A stretch of DNA of 64,000 nt from Rheinheimera faecalis. Its GTDB lineage: Bacteria > Pseudomonadota > Gammaproteobacteria > Enterobacterales > Alteromonadaceae. Numbering within the stretch: the stretch's first letter is position 1; each line of letters starts with the position of its first letter. A program made the translations under genes and the position numbers. Below, piece after piece: positions 15,906-24,983 of this stretch. The notes under the pieces are model-generated. The model ran no database searches. It saw nothing but the letters and a program-made list of their open reading frames with translations, and was not told the DNA's origin. The DNA is taken from the NCBI RefSeq assembly GCF_021290965.1, contig NZ_JAJOYT010000014.1, positions 1 through 64,000 of the forward strand, in the 5' to 3' direction.

Positions 15906-18900
15906 TGAAAAGCCAAAACTCAACCACACACAGTGACTATTCTGAGCTGGTTTGCCAAAGCCACTTCTCCTTCCTGCAAGGCGCTTCCAGTCCAGCTGAA
16001 TTGGTGCAACAAGCCGCTATTTTAGGTTACAAGGCACTGGCTATTACCGATGAATGCTCGCTGGCAGGCGTAGTACGCGCTCACCATCAGATCAAAGAAA
16101 AGCAGTTGCCACTGAAGCTGATTATTGGCTCTTTATTGGTACTAAACCCACAGTTACGGCTGGTGTTGCTCTGTCCGGATAAAACCGCCTATAGCGAGTT
16201 ATGTCGCATTATTACCCAGGCCAGACGTCGCGCCGAAAAAGGTTCGTACCAGCTGGCCGAGTGGGATATTCAGCGTGTTCAGCATTGTCAGATCCTTTGG
16301 CTACCCAGTGGCGATCATCAGACCGATCAGTACTGGGGCAACTGGTTAAATCAACATCATGCAGAACGGTTATGGCTGGGAACCAGCCGCAAATTACAAA
16401 GCCAGGATCAGTTTTATCTGCCCTATTGCCAGCAACTGGCAGAGAAGCTCCAACTGCCTTGCTGCGCTACAGGTGAAGTGTTGATGCATCAGGCCAGCCG
16501 CTTGCCTTTGCAACATGCACTAAGCGCTATTCAAGCAGGTAAAGCTGTGCCTGATATGGCGCGGCAGCTATTAAGTAACGCCGAGCAAAGCTTAAGGCCC
16601 ATTAAAAAACTACAGCAGTTATTTCCGGCAGAGCTTCTGGACAATAGTCAGAAACTAGCTGATTTATGCCATTTTTCCTTGGATGAATTAAGTTACCAGT
16701 ACCCGACTGAACTGGTGCCTAAAGGCAAAACAGCCATGCAGCATTTACGTGAATTGGTGAAAGCTGGCGAGAAACAACGTTTCCCTGAAGGTGTGCCTGC
16801 TGATATCCAGCAGACCATCAACAAAGAGCTGGATTTAATAGAGCAACTGAATTACCCCTTCTACTTTTTAACTATTCATGATTTGGTGGTGTTTGCGCAG
16901 AAACAGCAAATTTTATATCAGGGCCGTGGCTCAGCAGCTAACTCAGTGGTCTGTTATTGTCTTGCTATTACTGCTGTGGATCCACGTCAAATTCAGGTCT
17001 TAATCGAACGTTTTATTTCCATAGAGCGGGCAGAACCTCCTGATATAGATGTAGATTTTGAGCATGAACGCCGTGAAGAAGTGATCCAGTATATTTACCA
17101 GAAGTATGGCCGTGAGCGCGCAGCCCTGGCTGCTACTGTCATTTGTTATCGCTTTAAAAGTGCCTTTCGCGATATCAGCAAAGCGTTGGGTTTTGAGTTG
17201 CATCAGGTGGAATTTTTCTTAAAGAACCTGCACAGGCGGGATAAAAGCCAGCACTGGAGCAGCCAGCTGACTCAGTTGGGACTGGATCCTCAAGCCAAAA
17301 AGGCTCAGCTGTTGGTACAACTGGTGCAGCAATTGGTGGGCATGCCACGGCATTTATCTCAGCATGTCGGAGGTTTTGTTATATCCCAAGGGCCTTTGTA
17401 CGAACTGGTACCGGTGGAAAATGCAGCCATGGCCGATCGCACAGTGATCCAGTGGGATAAAGATGATCTGGAATCGTTAAAGCTATTAAAAGTAGATGTG
17501 TTGGCTTTGGGCATGCTGAGCGCCATACGCAAAGCTTTTGATTTAGTCAGGCGTTACCAGAACACAGAGCTAAGTATAGCGGCCATCACCAGAGCAGGTG
17601 ACGACCCCAAGGTCTATAAAGCGATTCAAAAAGCCGACACTATAGGTTTATTTCAGATTGAATCACGGGCTCAGATGTCAATGTTGCCACGGCTTCGCCC
17701 ACAGACCTATTACGACTTAGTGATCCAGATTGCCATAGTACGGCCAGGCCCTATTCAGGGTGATATGGTGCATCCTTATTTAAAACGCCGTCATGGCGAA
17801 GAAGCAGTGTCTTACCCTTCCCCTGCAGTACAAAGCGTACTGGAACGTACTTTAGGTGTGCCTATTTTTCAGGAGCAAGTAATTAAACTGGCGATGGTGG
17901 CTGCAGGTTTTAGTGGCGGTGAAGCAGATCAGCTGCGCCGCGCTATGGCCAGTTGGAAAAAAACCGGTGAATTGATTCAGTTTAAACAAAAACTAATAGA
18001 TGGCATGTTAAGCAGAGGCTATCAGCAAGACTTTGCTGAACGTATTTATCAGCAAATTTGTGGTTTTGGTGAATATGGTTTTCCTGAATCTCATTCGGCC
18101 AGTTTTGCCGTGCTGGCTTATGTCTCGGCTTATTTAAAACATTATTACCCTGTAGCTTTTTATGTCGCCTTACTAAACAGCCAGCCTATGGGGTTTTATG
18201 CACCCAGTCAGTTGATTCAGGATGCCAGACAACATGATGTGGAGGTGCTGCCTGTTTGTGTTAATCAATCCGATTGGGACCATTTAATGGTGCCAGCCTC
18301 TTCTACTACAAATTCAGGTTTTGCGATCCGCTTAGGGCTACGACTGGTCAAAGGCTTAAGCCAGCAAGGTGCTTTGCTTTTGTTAAAACACAGACCAGAG
18401 AGCGGTTATCACCAACTTGCTGAACTGGCGCAATCTGGACTGAGTGATGGTGATTTAACGGCTCTTGCCAGTGCCAATGCCTTGCAACAACTGTCGGGAC
18501 AACGCTATCAGGCACGCTGGCAGCTGTTGGATCAACAGCATAAATTACCTTTACTGGCTGCCGAACCTTATCAGACGCACTACCAGTTGCCTCTGCCTTC
18601 AGAACTAGCTGAAGTGGTGGAAGATTATCAAAGTACAGGCTTGAGCTTGCGTACTCATCCGGTGCAGTTATTAAAACAACAAGGAGTACTGGGTAAATTT
18701 GCGCAGGCGGCAGAGCTTTCTGCACTGAACCATAAGTCGGTGGTGACTGTAATAGGTTTAGTTACAGCACGACAAAGCCCTGGCACTGCTTCTGGTGTGA
18801 CTTTTATTACACTGGAAGATGGAACAGGTTTTAGTAATTTAGTGGTTTGGTCGGCTACAGCTTCGGCGCAGCGTCAGGCCTATTTAAAATCTAAACTATT

Positions 18901-19018
18901 GAAGGTCAATGGTATTTTGGAGAAAAAAGACGGTGTGATTCATATTATCGCCGGTCGCTTAACCGACCTGACGCCGTTGTTAGGCTCGTTGCGCAGTTAC
19001 TCCAGAGAATTCCATTAA
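15905..19018 (+). CDS. dnaE2: DnaE2 error-prone DNA polymerase III alpha subunit
   Basis: A 1037-aa C-family polymerase. The N-terminal PHP domain starts with SHFSFLQGASSPAELVQQA and ALAITDECSLAG. The polymerase core has GRGSAANSVVCY and the catalytic PDIDVDFEHERR. A C-terminal OB fold (VTVIGLVTARQSPGTASGVTF) ends the protein. Length is shorter than replicative DnaE (about 1160) and typical of DnaE2/ImuC. It replicates across lesions during the SOS response. It is the third gene of the LexA-controlled operon, overlapping imuB by one base. Confidence 0.95.
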   Translation: MKSQNSTTHSDYSELVCQSHFSFLQGASSPAELVQQAAILGYKALAITDECSLAGVVRAHHQIKEKQLPLKLIIGSLLVLNPQLRLVLLCPDKTAYSELCRIITQARRRAEKGSYQLAEWDIQRVQHCQILWLPSGDHQTDQYWGNWLNQHHAERLWLGTSRKLQSQDQFYLPYCQQLAEKLQLPCCATGEVLMHQASRLPLQHALSAIQAGKAVPDMARQLLSNAEQSLRPIKKLQQLFPAELLDNSQKLADLCHFSLDELSYQYPTELVPKGKTAMQHLRELVKAGEKQRFPEGVPADIQQTINKELDLIEQLNYPFYFLTIHDLVVFAQKQQILYQGRGSAANSVVCYCLAITAVDPRQIQVLIERFISIERAEPPDIDVDFEHERREEVIQYIYQKYGRERAALAATVICYRFKSAFRDISKALGFELHQVEFFLKNLHRRDKSQHWSSQLTQLGLDPQAKKAQLLVQLVQQLVGMPRHLSQHVGGFVISQGPLYELVPVENAAMADRTVIQWDKDDLESLKLLKVDVLALGMLSAIRKAFDLVRRYQNTELSIAAITRAGDDPKVYKAIQKADTIGLFQIESRAQMSMLPRLRPQTYYDLVIQIAIVRPGPIQGDMVHPYLKRRHGEEAVSYPSPAVQSVLERTLGVPIFQEQVIKLAMVAAGFSGGEADQLRRAMASWKKTGELIQFKQKLIDGMLSRGYQQDFAERIYQQICGFGEYGFPESHSASFAVLAYVSAYLKHYYPVAFYVALLNSQPMGFYAPSQLIQDARQHDVEVLPVCVNQSDWDHLMVPASSTTNSGFAIRLGLRLVKGLSQQGALLLLKHRPESGYHQLAELAQSGLSDGDLTALASANALQQLSGQRYQARWQLLDQQHKLPLLAAEPYQTHYQLPLPSELAEVVEDYQSTGLSLRTHPVQLLKQQGVLGKFAQAAELSALNHKSVVTVIGLVTARQSPGTASGVTFITLEDGTGFSNLVVWSATASAQRQAYLKSKLLKVNGILEKKDGVIHIIAGRLTDLTPLLGSLRSYSREFH

Positions 19019-19045
19019 GTTAATTAGCATTAAAGAATACAAACG

Positions 19046-19444
19046 ATGTGGACACCTAAAAGTAATAAAAGAGACAGACCCTACAGGGTGAAAAAAACCG
19101 GTATTAAAGATGAAAATATCGACCGGCAAATTTTGGTGCTGCATCAGGCTATTGCGGCCAAACTGCTGGCAGAGCCTGCGTTACTGGAGCAAGTTAAAGC
19201 CAAGCTGGACGAGCGGCGTGATAACGGCCAACTGGGTTATGGGGCTTATTTGCATTGGCTTTCAGTATTAGAGTTGTACCAGCAACCAGAACAGTTTTGT
19301 GAGGGCATCACAGAAGACAGCCCTTATTTGCGTAAGTTACGCCGCCGCACACCTTTTGTGGGGATTTTAACTGAGCAGGAACGGCAACAGGCCTTGTCAC
19401 AGCACAGCCTGGGGACTTTGGATCAGGTGCTGACAGGTTTTTAA
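19046..19444 (+). CDS. unknown protein downstream of dnaE2
   Basis: A 132-aa soluble, strongly charged, mainly helical protein starting 27 bases after dnaE2 on the same strand. No terminator lies between them, so it is probably co-transcribed under LexA control. The basic N-terminus (PKSNKRDRPYRVKK) and a helical core with LLEQVKAKLDERRDNGQLGYGAYLHWL precede RKLRRRTPFVGILTEQER. I do not recognise the family. The basic stretches could suit nucleic-acid or protein binding, but this is speculation. The K+ channel gene follows 77 bases later. Confidence 0.75.
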   Translation: MWTPKSNKRDRPYRVKKTGIKDENIDRQILVLHQAIAAKLLAEPALLEQVKAKLDERRDNGQLGYGAYLHWLSVLELYQQPEQFCEGITEDSPYLRKLRRRTPFVGILTEQERQQALSQHSLGTLDQVLTGF

Positions 19445-19521
19445 CAGCGACGTTAAAGATAACCTTGCTATATCAAGCTCTTGCCGAGACAATTAACCAA
19501 AGCTTTTCAACCTGGTGTGTT

Positions 19522-20322
19522 ATGCACGATCAAAGCCTGTTACATCAACTCCGCTCCCGTCTGGCGCATCAGCTCGACCCTGTGCTGTATTCAGGCCGCG
19601 GCATGTCTCCGCTCAATATAGCCATAGCACTGGTGATACTTGCAGGTATTCTTCTGGCCATTATTCAGACCGAACCCAATATCAGCAAAGGGCATGAACA
19701 TTGGTTTCGTTACACAGAGCTGGCTTTAGGTTCGCTGTTTTTGCTGGAGTATATGGCGAGGCTTTGGACTTGCATTGAAAACGATTCAATAAAAAGTCGC
19801 TGGCAGCATTTCTTTTCCTTTTTTGCTTTGGCCGATTTATTGGCGATAATAGTCGCGTTTTCGCTTTATCTGGGCAATGGCGGCGTGATTTTACGTCTGG
19901 TGTTATTAATACGTGTATTACGACTGGCACGACTTGGACGTTTTTCCACTGCGCTGGAATGTATAGCGGAAGCCATCCGCAGCCGTACTTATGAACTCTT
20001 GGTCAGTGGTATTTTTGGTCTGATTATTTTGCTGTTTGCCGCTACCTGCCTGTATCTGGTGGAAGGCGATATTCAGCCAGAAGCTTTTGGCTCTATCCCC
20101 CGGGCCACCTGGTGGGCTGTCGCCACTTTAACTACTGTAGGTTATGGCGATGTCTACCCTATCACTGTGCTTGGCCGTGTTTTGGCGGGCATTACCGCAG
20201 TCACCGGAATTTGCATGATTGCAGTACCTACAGGCATTCTGGCATCCGCTTTTAGTGACGCCATTAAAGAAGCCAAAGAAAAACACCGCCGCCTGCCGAA
20301 GGTGATGGATAAAGAGATTTAA
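19522..20322 (+). CDS. voltage-gated potassium channel (Kch type, six TM)
   Basis: A 266-aa ion channel of the VIC superfamily. Segments S1-S4 include an arginine-rich voltage-sensor-like helix (LIRVLRLARLGRFSTALECI). The pore carries the selectivity filter TTVGYGDVYP between S5 and S6, and the C-terminus is a short charged tail. It conducts K+ across the inner membrane as a tetramer. A TTG-started frame reaches 19465, but the ATG at 19522 gives a normal amphipathic N-terminus. No C-terminal RCK domain is present. Confidence 0.9.
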   Translation: MHDQSLLHQLRSRLAHQLDPVLYSGRGMSPLNIAIALVILAGILLAIIQTEPNISKGHEHWFRYTELALGSLFLLEYMARLWTCIENDSIKSRWQHFFSFFALADLLAIIVAFSLYLGNGGVILRLVLLIRVLRLARLGRFSTALECIAEAIRSRTYELLVSGIFGLIILLFAATCLYLVEGDIQPEAFGSIPRATWWAVATLTTVGYGDVYPITVLGRVLAGITAVTGICMIAVPTGILASAFSDAIKEAKEKHRRLPKVMDKEI

Positions 20323-20338
20323 ATAAGTAGGCAAAATC

Positions 20339-20932
20339 TTATTTTTGCAAATGCACTAACAAATCCAATAAATCGTCGATCACTAAATCGGCTTGCTCAG
20401 CGTAAATATGGTTATCGCCATAACGGTATAAACAGCAATAAGCGCCAGCATTACGGGCGGTTTGGATATCAAACAGATAATCGCCGACATAAAGCATTTC
20501 GTTGGGCATTACACCCAAACGTTCGGCTATTAGCCATAAACCTTCAGGCTGAGGTTTAGCTGGCGCATCGTCGCGGGTGAGTACCAAATCAATAGGGATA
20601 TTCAGGGCCTGCATACAAAGCTCTGTGGCCTGACGCATATTGCGGGTCAAAATCGCCATCGGCATTTGTTTTTGATTTAGCTGCTGCAACAGTAGATCCG
20701 CATTGGGCATCCAGCTGGCTTTGCGTGCGCCTTCCAGTTCAAAGTCGACAATAATTTGCGATGCTTGTTGCCTCTCAACCGCGCAGCTTAAAGTCGCTAA
20801 ATGCTCGAGGATAAGGGTGTGTTCAGACCAGCCCAAACGACGACGCAGCTCGCTAAAATCAAGCTGCGAATCCACTAGCGTGCCGTCTAAATCAAAGACG
20901 ACAGCTTTAATCTGATCCAAAAAATCAGACAT
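20339..20932 (-). CDS. HAD superfamily hydrolase (phosphoglycolate phosphatase-like)
   Basis: A 197-aa haloacid-dehalogenase phosphatase: motif I AVVFDLDGTLVDSQ, motif II AILTRN, motif III Lys in APAKPQPEG, motif IV VGDYLFDIQTARNAG. A helical cap follows motif I. It resembles small-molecule phosphatases such as Gph, with unknown substrate. Starting at ATG 20932 it overlaps the symporter gene by eight bases, so the two are translationally coupled. A longer upstream frame is possible but unlikely. Confidence 0.85.
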   Translation of the reverse strand: MSDFLDQIKAVVFDLDGTLVDSQLDFSELRRRLGWSEHTLILEHLATLSCAVERQQASQIIVDFELEGARKASWMPNADLLLQQLNQKQMPMAILTRNMRQATELCMQALNIPIDLVLTRDDAPAKPQPEGLWLIAERLGVMPNEMLYVGDYLFDIQTARNAGAYCCLYRYGDNHIYAEQADLVIDDLLDLLVHLQK

Positions 20933-22397
20933 GCTCCTGACCTGTGTGCGCCATTTCACCTCTGTGTAATTTGTCATGCACAGCGTGATCGTGCTCAAGG
21001 TACTGCGGCATTAGCGAACCAATCAACATACCGGCAATACTGGCCAGTAATCCGGCGAACTGAGCGGGCACATATGGGTCTTCAGGACCTAAAAAGATAA
21101 TACCTAACCAGGTACTGACACCAAAAGCGATCGCCATTAAAGCGCCCTGATTGGTGGCTTTACGCCAGTACACCCCAAATGCCAGCGGCACAAAAGCAGC
21201 CACTAAAGTTACTTGATAGGCATCTTCCACCATGCCAAAAATGGTGGATTCGCTGTTCAGTGCATAAGCCAGAGTACAAGCAGCAAACACCAGGGTTACA
21301 GCCTGCATCAGCCGCAATAATTGTTTATCTTCCAGAGGTGGCAACAGAGGTTTGAGAATGTTTTCGGCAAAAGACACCGAAGGTGCCAGCAAGGTCGCTG
21401 AAGCACACCCCTTAATAGCGGATAACAAAGCTCCGAAGAAAATGACCTGGGCAATCAACGGCATATGCTGTAATACCAGCTGTGGCAGAATCATCTGCGA
21501 ATCGGACGCCATCAGGTTTTTCACCATATCCGGCGCTACTATAGTGGCGGCGTAACCAATAAAAAGCGGAATAAAAGCAAATAGGAAATACAAAGAGCCA
21601 CCAAGGATAGAGCCCCAGACTGCGATTTTTTCTGACTTAGCCGACTGCACCCGCTGAAATACGTCCTGCTGTGGCATAGAACCTAACATCATGGTGCAGG
21701 CCGCAGCCATAAACGCAATAATGGCTTTTAAATCAGCTTCAGGCCAAAACTCCAATTTACCCGCCGCTGCCGCGTGGTCTACCACCACGGACACGCCACC
21801 GACCATATCCGACACTTCGCCGCCTATATATAAAAGCCCAAGCACTATCACTATCATCTGCACCAGATCGGTAATAGCCACAGCCCACATACCACCAAAG
21901 AGGGTATAAATCAGAATGCTGCCAGCGCCAATCCACATACCAGCCGTCATGCTGATGGCACCGTCTGATACCACATTAAATACCAGACCCAAAGCCGTTA
22001 ACTGCGCGCCGACCCAACCCAGATAGGACAAGACTATGGCTAAAGTGGTCAGCACTTCAACAGAGCGGCCGTAGCGTCTTTTATAAAAGTCACCAATGGT
22101 CAGCAACTTCATCCGGTACAAAGGGGCCGCAAAAAATACCCCGACCAGAATTAAACAAAGCGCAGCCCCAAAAGGATCGGCCACTATGTCGCGTAAATTG
22201 CCATCGATAAAAGTAGCGGGAATACCCAGCACAGCTTCGCTGCCAAACCAGGTGGCAAAGACTGTTGCAGTCACCATATAAAAAGGCAAATGCCGGCCAG
22301 CGACGGCAAAATCACGGGTGTTTTTTACTCTAAGTGCAGCCCACAAACCCAAAGCTACAGAAAACACCCAATAACAAATGACTAAGGTTAATAACAT
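20925..22397 (-). CDS. sodium:solute symporter family protein (SSS)
   Basis: A 490-aa carrier with about 13 membrane segments of the SSS/LeuT-like fold. FAVAGRHLPFYMVTATVFATWFGSE near the N-terminus resembles the family's Na+-site region, and SAIKGCASATLLAPSVSF lies in the region of the other sodium-site residues. The tail is His/Glu-rich (HDHAVHDKLHRGE). Substrate not predictable. ATG 22397 is preferred over a TTG-started frame 17 codons upstream. It overlaps the HAD gene by eight bases. Confidence 0.85.
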   Translation of the reverse strand: MLLTLVICYWVFSVALGLWAALRVKNTRDFAVAGRHLPFYMVTATVFATWFGSEAVLGIPATFIDGNLRDIVADPFGAALCLILVGVFFAAPLYRMKLLTIGDFYKRRYGRSVEVLTTLAIVLSYLGWVGAQLTALGLVFNVVSDGAISMTAGMWIGAGSILIYTLFGGMWAVAITDLVQMIVIVLGLLYIGGEVSDMVGGVSVVVDHAAAAGKLEFWPEADLKAIIAFMAAACTMMLGSMPQQDVFQRVQSAKSEKIAVWGSILGGSLYFLFAFIPLFIGYAATIVAPDMVKNLMASDSQMILPQLVLQHMPLIAQVIFFGALLSAIKGCASATLLAPSVSFAENILKPLLPPLEDKQLLRLMQAVTLVFAACTLAYALNSESTIFGMVEDAYQVTLVAAFVPLAFGVYWRKATNQGALMAIAFGVSTWLGIIFLGPEDPYVPAQFAGLLASIAGMLIGSLMPQYLEHDHAVHDKLHRGEMAHTGQEHV

Positions 22398-22507
22398 AAG
22401 GCGGTAACCCTTCTTACCCAGCAGTAAAATTGGCGCTACTTTAACCAATCAATTTGTTGAAATACAGCAAAAATATGCTGTTTTGGCTGAAGTTTTTTCA
22501 CTCTTTA

Positions 22508-22633
22508 ATACCCAAAGTAATTGGCGTTGCAGGGAGGCGACAAGTGCGTGAGACCCCAGGAGCATAGTAGTCCTATGTGACTGGGGCGAGAGTACGCAGT
22601 CAACAAAGCTGCAGCTTCAAGTACGAAGGGTAT
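22508..22633 (+). repeat. dispersed structured repeat, copy 2
   Basis: About 126 bp, bounded by ATACCC and GGGTAT inverted ends, with the best-formed central stem of the three copies (CCCCAG...CATAG / CTATG...CTGGGG) and flanking pairing GTTGCAG / CTGCAGC. It lies between the symporter and LysR genes and overlaps the last codons of the LysR gene. Confidence 0.88.
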
Positions 22634-23543
22634 TCTCTGTCCAGACTGGCGCCCATGGATATTGACTAAAAGCTTCGCTAAACCATTGCAGCGCCTTGCC
22701 TTGACCTTGTTTTTGCCAGGCCAGATACAACATGGATTTATCCCGTGGAATGCTGGTTTTTTTGGCTATTAATAAACCTCTGGCCAGCTCATCCCGGATC
22801 AAATGTTTAGGCAAAAAACCCACCCCTAAGCCCTGCACCTGAGCGGCAATTTTGGCTTGCATTGAGCTGACTCTAAGCACCCGGCGGGTAGCAAATAAAC
22901 CTGTACTACGTTTAGGTGCATCTAAAGCTGAGTCTGAAACCACTATGGCGGTTTCCTGCTCTACATCAGCTAAATCAATCTGGCGGTTAATATTAGCCAG
23001 TTCATGCTGCGGTGATAAAGCAAATACAAACTCCACTTCTCCTATAGGCACCAGCTCGTATTTACCTTTGGGCATATCAGCAGACACTCCTACCGCAATT
23101 TGCGCACGCCCTGTTTCCAAAGCCTCCCAACCACCACCTAAGACTTCCTCACGCATGCTAACTTCGGTCATTTTGCCAAGTAGCATAAATTCATTGATCA
23201 AACTCAGCACAGGCGGATACGGCACTATGCTGTCCTTGGCTATCACAAACTGGGTTTCCCAGCCGGTATCCACTTGTTTAATCGCATCCTGCAACCGGCT
23301 GGCGGCTTGCAATAATTCACGGCCCTGCTGTAATAACAGCTGACCTGCTGGTGTCAGTTGCGCTTTTTGTTTGGAACGATCAAAGAGTTGCACATCGAGA
23401 TCAGACTCTAGTTTGGCTATGGTATAGCTTAAGGCTGAAGGCACTTTATATAAATGTTCGGCTGCTGCGGCAAAACTGCCCTTGCGGTCGATAGCGTCCA
23501 TGGCGCGCAAAGCGTCCAGCGTCAAAATAGGATGATTAGCCAT
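22617..23543 (-). CDS. LysR family transcriptional regulator
   Basis: A 308-aa regulator: N-terminal winged helix-turn-helix (LDALRAMDAIDRKGSFAAAAEHLYKVPSALSYTIAKLE), a linker helix, then the periplasmic-binding-like effector domain from about residue 92. It is divergent from the doxX-pirin pair, which it probably controls together with itself. The C-terminal residues NTLRT and the stop codon are encoded by dispersed repeat copy 2, so the repeat has replaced or extended the original end. Effector unknown. Confidence 0.93.
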   Translation of the reverse strand: MANHPILTLDALRAMDAIDRKGSFAAAAEHLYKVPSALSYTIAKLESDLDVQLFDRSKQKAQLTPAGQLLLQQGRELLQAASRLQDAIKQVDTGWETQFVIAKDSIVPYPPVLSLINEFMLLGKMTEVSMREEVLGGGWEALETGRAQIAVGVSADMPKGKYELVPIGEVEFVFALSPQHELANINRQIDLADVEQETAIVVSDSALDAPKRSTGLFATRRVLRVSSMQAKIAAQVQGLGVGFLPKHLIRDELARGLLIAKKTSIPRDKSMLYLAWQKQGQGKALQWFSEAFSQYPWAPVWTENTLRT

Positions 23544-23577
23544 AAAAACCTTAATGTGGATCCTTTACGGATTGATG

Positions 23578-23592
23578 TTCAAATATTTTGAA
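23578..23592. promoter_or_regulatory. candidate LysR operator
   Basis: TTCAAATATTTTGAA is a perfect 15-bp palindrome containing a T-N11-A motif. It is in the 179-base gap between the divergent LysR and doxX genes, 35 bases before the regulator's start. Predicted by eye. Confidence 0.45.
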
Positions 23593-23722
23593 TATTAAAC
23601 TCAGTTTATTCCGCTTTTTTAAAAATGCAAGCCGTTCTAAAGTACACACATCGGAACTGACAAGCGGTTTAAAGCAGTCTGACAACCCTAATTAACGGTC
23701 AATTTATTTAAAGGTGAATATT

Positions 23723-24169
23723 ATGAACAAAGCAACTTTACAGAAAATTTTTGGTACTAACGCAGGTTTTGGCGCTTTAGCTTTACGAGTTCCAGTCGGT
23801 ATTATTTTTGCTGCACACGGTGCACAAAAATTATTTGGCTGGTTTGGTGGCTACGGCTTAGAAGGCACTGGCGGCTGGATGGAGAGCATAGGTCTGGCAC
23901 CGGGAGTACTGATGGCGTTTTTAGCTGGTGCAGCTGAGTTTTTTGGTGGTCTGGCCTTGGTGTTTGGTGTTTTGACCCGCCCTGCCGCAGTGACTTTAAT
24001 TATCGCCATGTTAGTGGCCATCTTTAAAGTGCACTTCGCCAACGGTTTCTTTATGAGCACCAACGGCTACGAATTTGCTTTAGCCCTGTTAGCGGCAAGC
24101 GTATCTCTGCTGTTCAGCGGTGCAGGCAAAGCTTCAATCGACGCCATCATCGCGAAGAAACTGAACTAA
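23723..24169 (+). CDS. DoxX family membrane protein
   Basis: A 148-aa protein with four membrane spans. The DoxX signature is seen in ALRVPVGIIFAAHGAQKLFGWFGGYG and in FLAGAAEFFGGLALVFGVLTRPAA. Such small quinol-linked or redox-associated membrane proteins often accompany pirins and LysR regulators. The ATG at 23723 has AAAGGTG seven bases upstream and is preferred to the GTG at 23714. A hairpin separates it from the pirin gene 55 bases downstream, and the two are probably co-transcribed. Confidence 0.88.
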   Translation: MNKATLQKIFGTNAGFGALALRVPVGIIFAAHGAQKLFGWFGGYGLEGTGGWMESIGLAPGVLMAFLAGAAEFFGGLALVFGVLTRPAAVTLIIAMLVAIFKVHFANGFFMSTNGYEFALALLAASVSLLFSGAGKASIDAIIAKKLN

Positions 24170-24183
24170 TAATCCACTCAAAG

Positions 24184-24210
24184 AGACTCTCTCTGCAACA
24201 GAGAGAGTCT
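24184..24210 (+). other. perfect intercistronic hairpin between doxX and pirin
   Basis: A 12-bp perfect stem (AGACTCTCTCTG / CAGAGAGAGTCT) with loop CAA, ending 14 bases before the pirin start codon and just before the GGAG ribosome site. No T run follows, so it is not a terminator. It may set the ratio or stability of the two messages. Confidence 0.65.
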
Positions 24211-24224
24211 GCCGGAGTACAAAA

Positions 24225-24917
24225 ATGATTGAATTAAGACGCTCTGCCGACCGCGGCGTAGCCGCTTTCGGCTGGTTAAAAAGCAAGCACAGCTTCTCTT
24301 TTGGCCGTTATTACGACCCGGCTCATATGGGTTTCTCAGCGCTTAGAGTGATTAACGATGACGAAGTAGATGCAGCGGCAGGCTTTGATACTCATGGTCA
24401 TCAGGACATGGAAATCATCAGTTATGTGCTGGAAGGGCAAATTGCTCACAAAGATTCAGCCGGTAATGTAAAAACTTTACCAGCAGGTGAATTCCAGTTA
24501 ATGAGTGCAGGTAAAGGTATTTATCACAGCGAGTTTAACGCCAGTGATAAAGACAACTTAAAGTTTTTGCAGATCTGGATCCAGCCGAACCAATTTGGTG
24601 GCGTACCAGGTTATCAGCAAAAAGACTTTAAAGCTGAACCTGGCTTAACACTGGTGATATCACCGGACGGTCGCGACGGCACCTTGCAGATCAAACAGGA
24701 TGCCTATTTATCGCAACTGTTGTTAAGTGAACATGATGTCATTGAGTTGCCAGTGACTGCCAAACGTAATTTCTACCTGCATTTAATTACAGGCGAATTA
24801 GAGTTAAACGGCACCACAATGCAACCAGGTGATGGCGCAAAGATCAGTAAACAAACTGAACTAAAAGCCTTAGCCACTCAAGGTCCGGTCAAAGCCTTAT
24901 GGTTTGATTTGCCTTAA
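24225..24917 (+). CDS. pirin family protein (YhhW-like bicupin)
   Basis: A 230-aa double cupin. The N-terminal cupin has the metal-site pattern FDTHGHQDMEIISYVLEG and later IYHSEFNAS, supplying three His and a Glu. The C-terminal cupin is degenerate and ends ALWFDLP. YhhW-type pirins can cleave quercetin and bind Fe or another metal. The natural role here is unclear, but the LysR-doxX-pirin neighbourhood suggests an oxidative or aromatic-compound response. GGAG upstream of ATG 24225 supports the start. A strong terminator follows directly. Confidence 0.92.
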   Translation: MIELRRSADRGVAAFGWLKSKHSFSFGRYYDPAHMGFSALRVINDDEVDAAAGFDTHGHQDMEIISYVLEGQIAHKDSAGNVKTLPAGEFQLMSAGKGIYHSEFNASDKDNLKFLQIWIQPNQFGGVPGYQQKDFKAEPGLTLVISPDGRDGTLQIKQDAYLSQLLLSEHDVIELPVTAKRNFYLHLITGELELNGTTMQPGDGAKISKQTELKALATQGPVKALWFDLP

Positions 24918-24920
24918 CTT

Positions 24921-24957
24921 AATAAAAGAAGGGAGCATTTTGCTCCCTTCTTTTATT
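24921..24957. terminator. strong bidirectional terminator after pirin
   Basis: A perfect 17-bp stem (AATAAAAGAAGGGAGCA and its complement) with loop TTT, A-rich on one side and T-rich on the other. It serves the pirin gene and the convergent chemoreceptor gene ending at 24984. Confidence 0.9.
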
Positions 24958-24983
24958 GCTATGACTATCGCCATAAAAATGAT

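Noticed and set aside
22852-23343. 163-codon frame opposite the LysR gene
   Set aside because: Shadow of the LysR gene; low-complexity Ser/Thr-rich translation without motifs.
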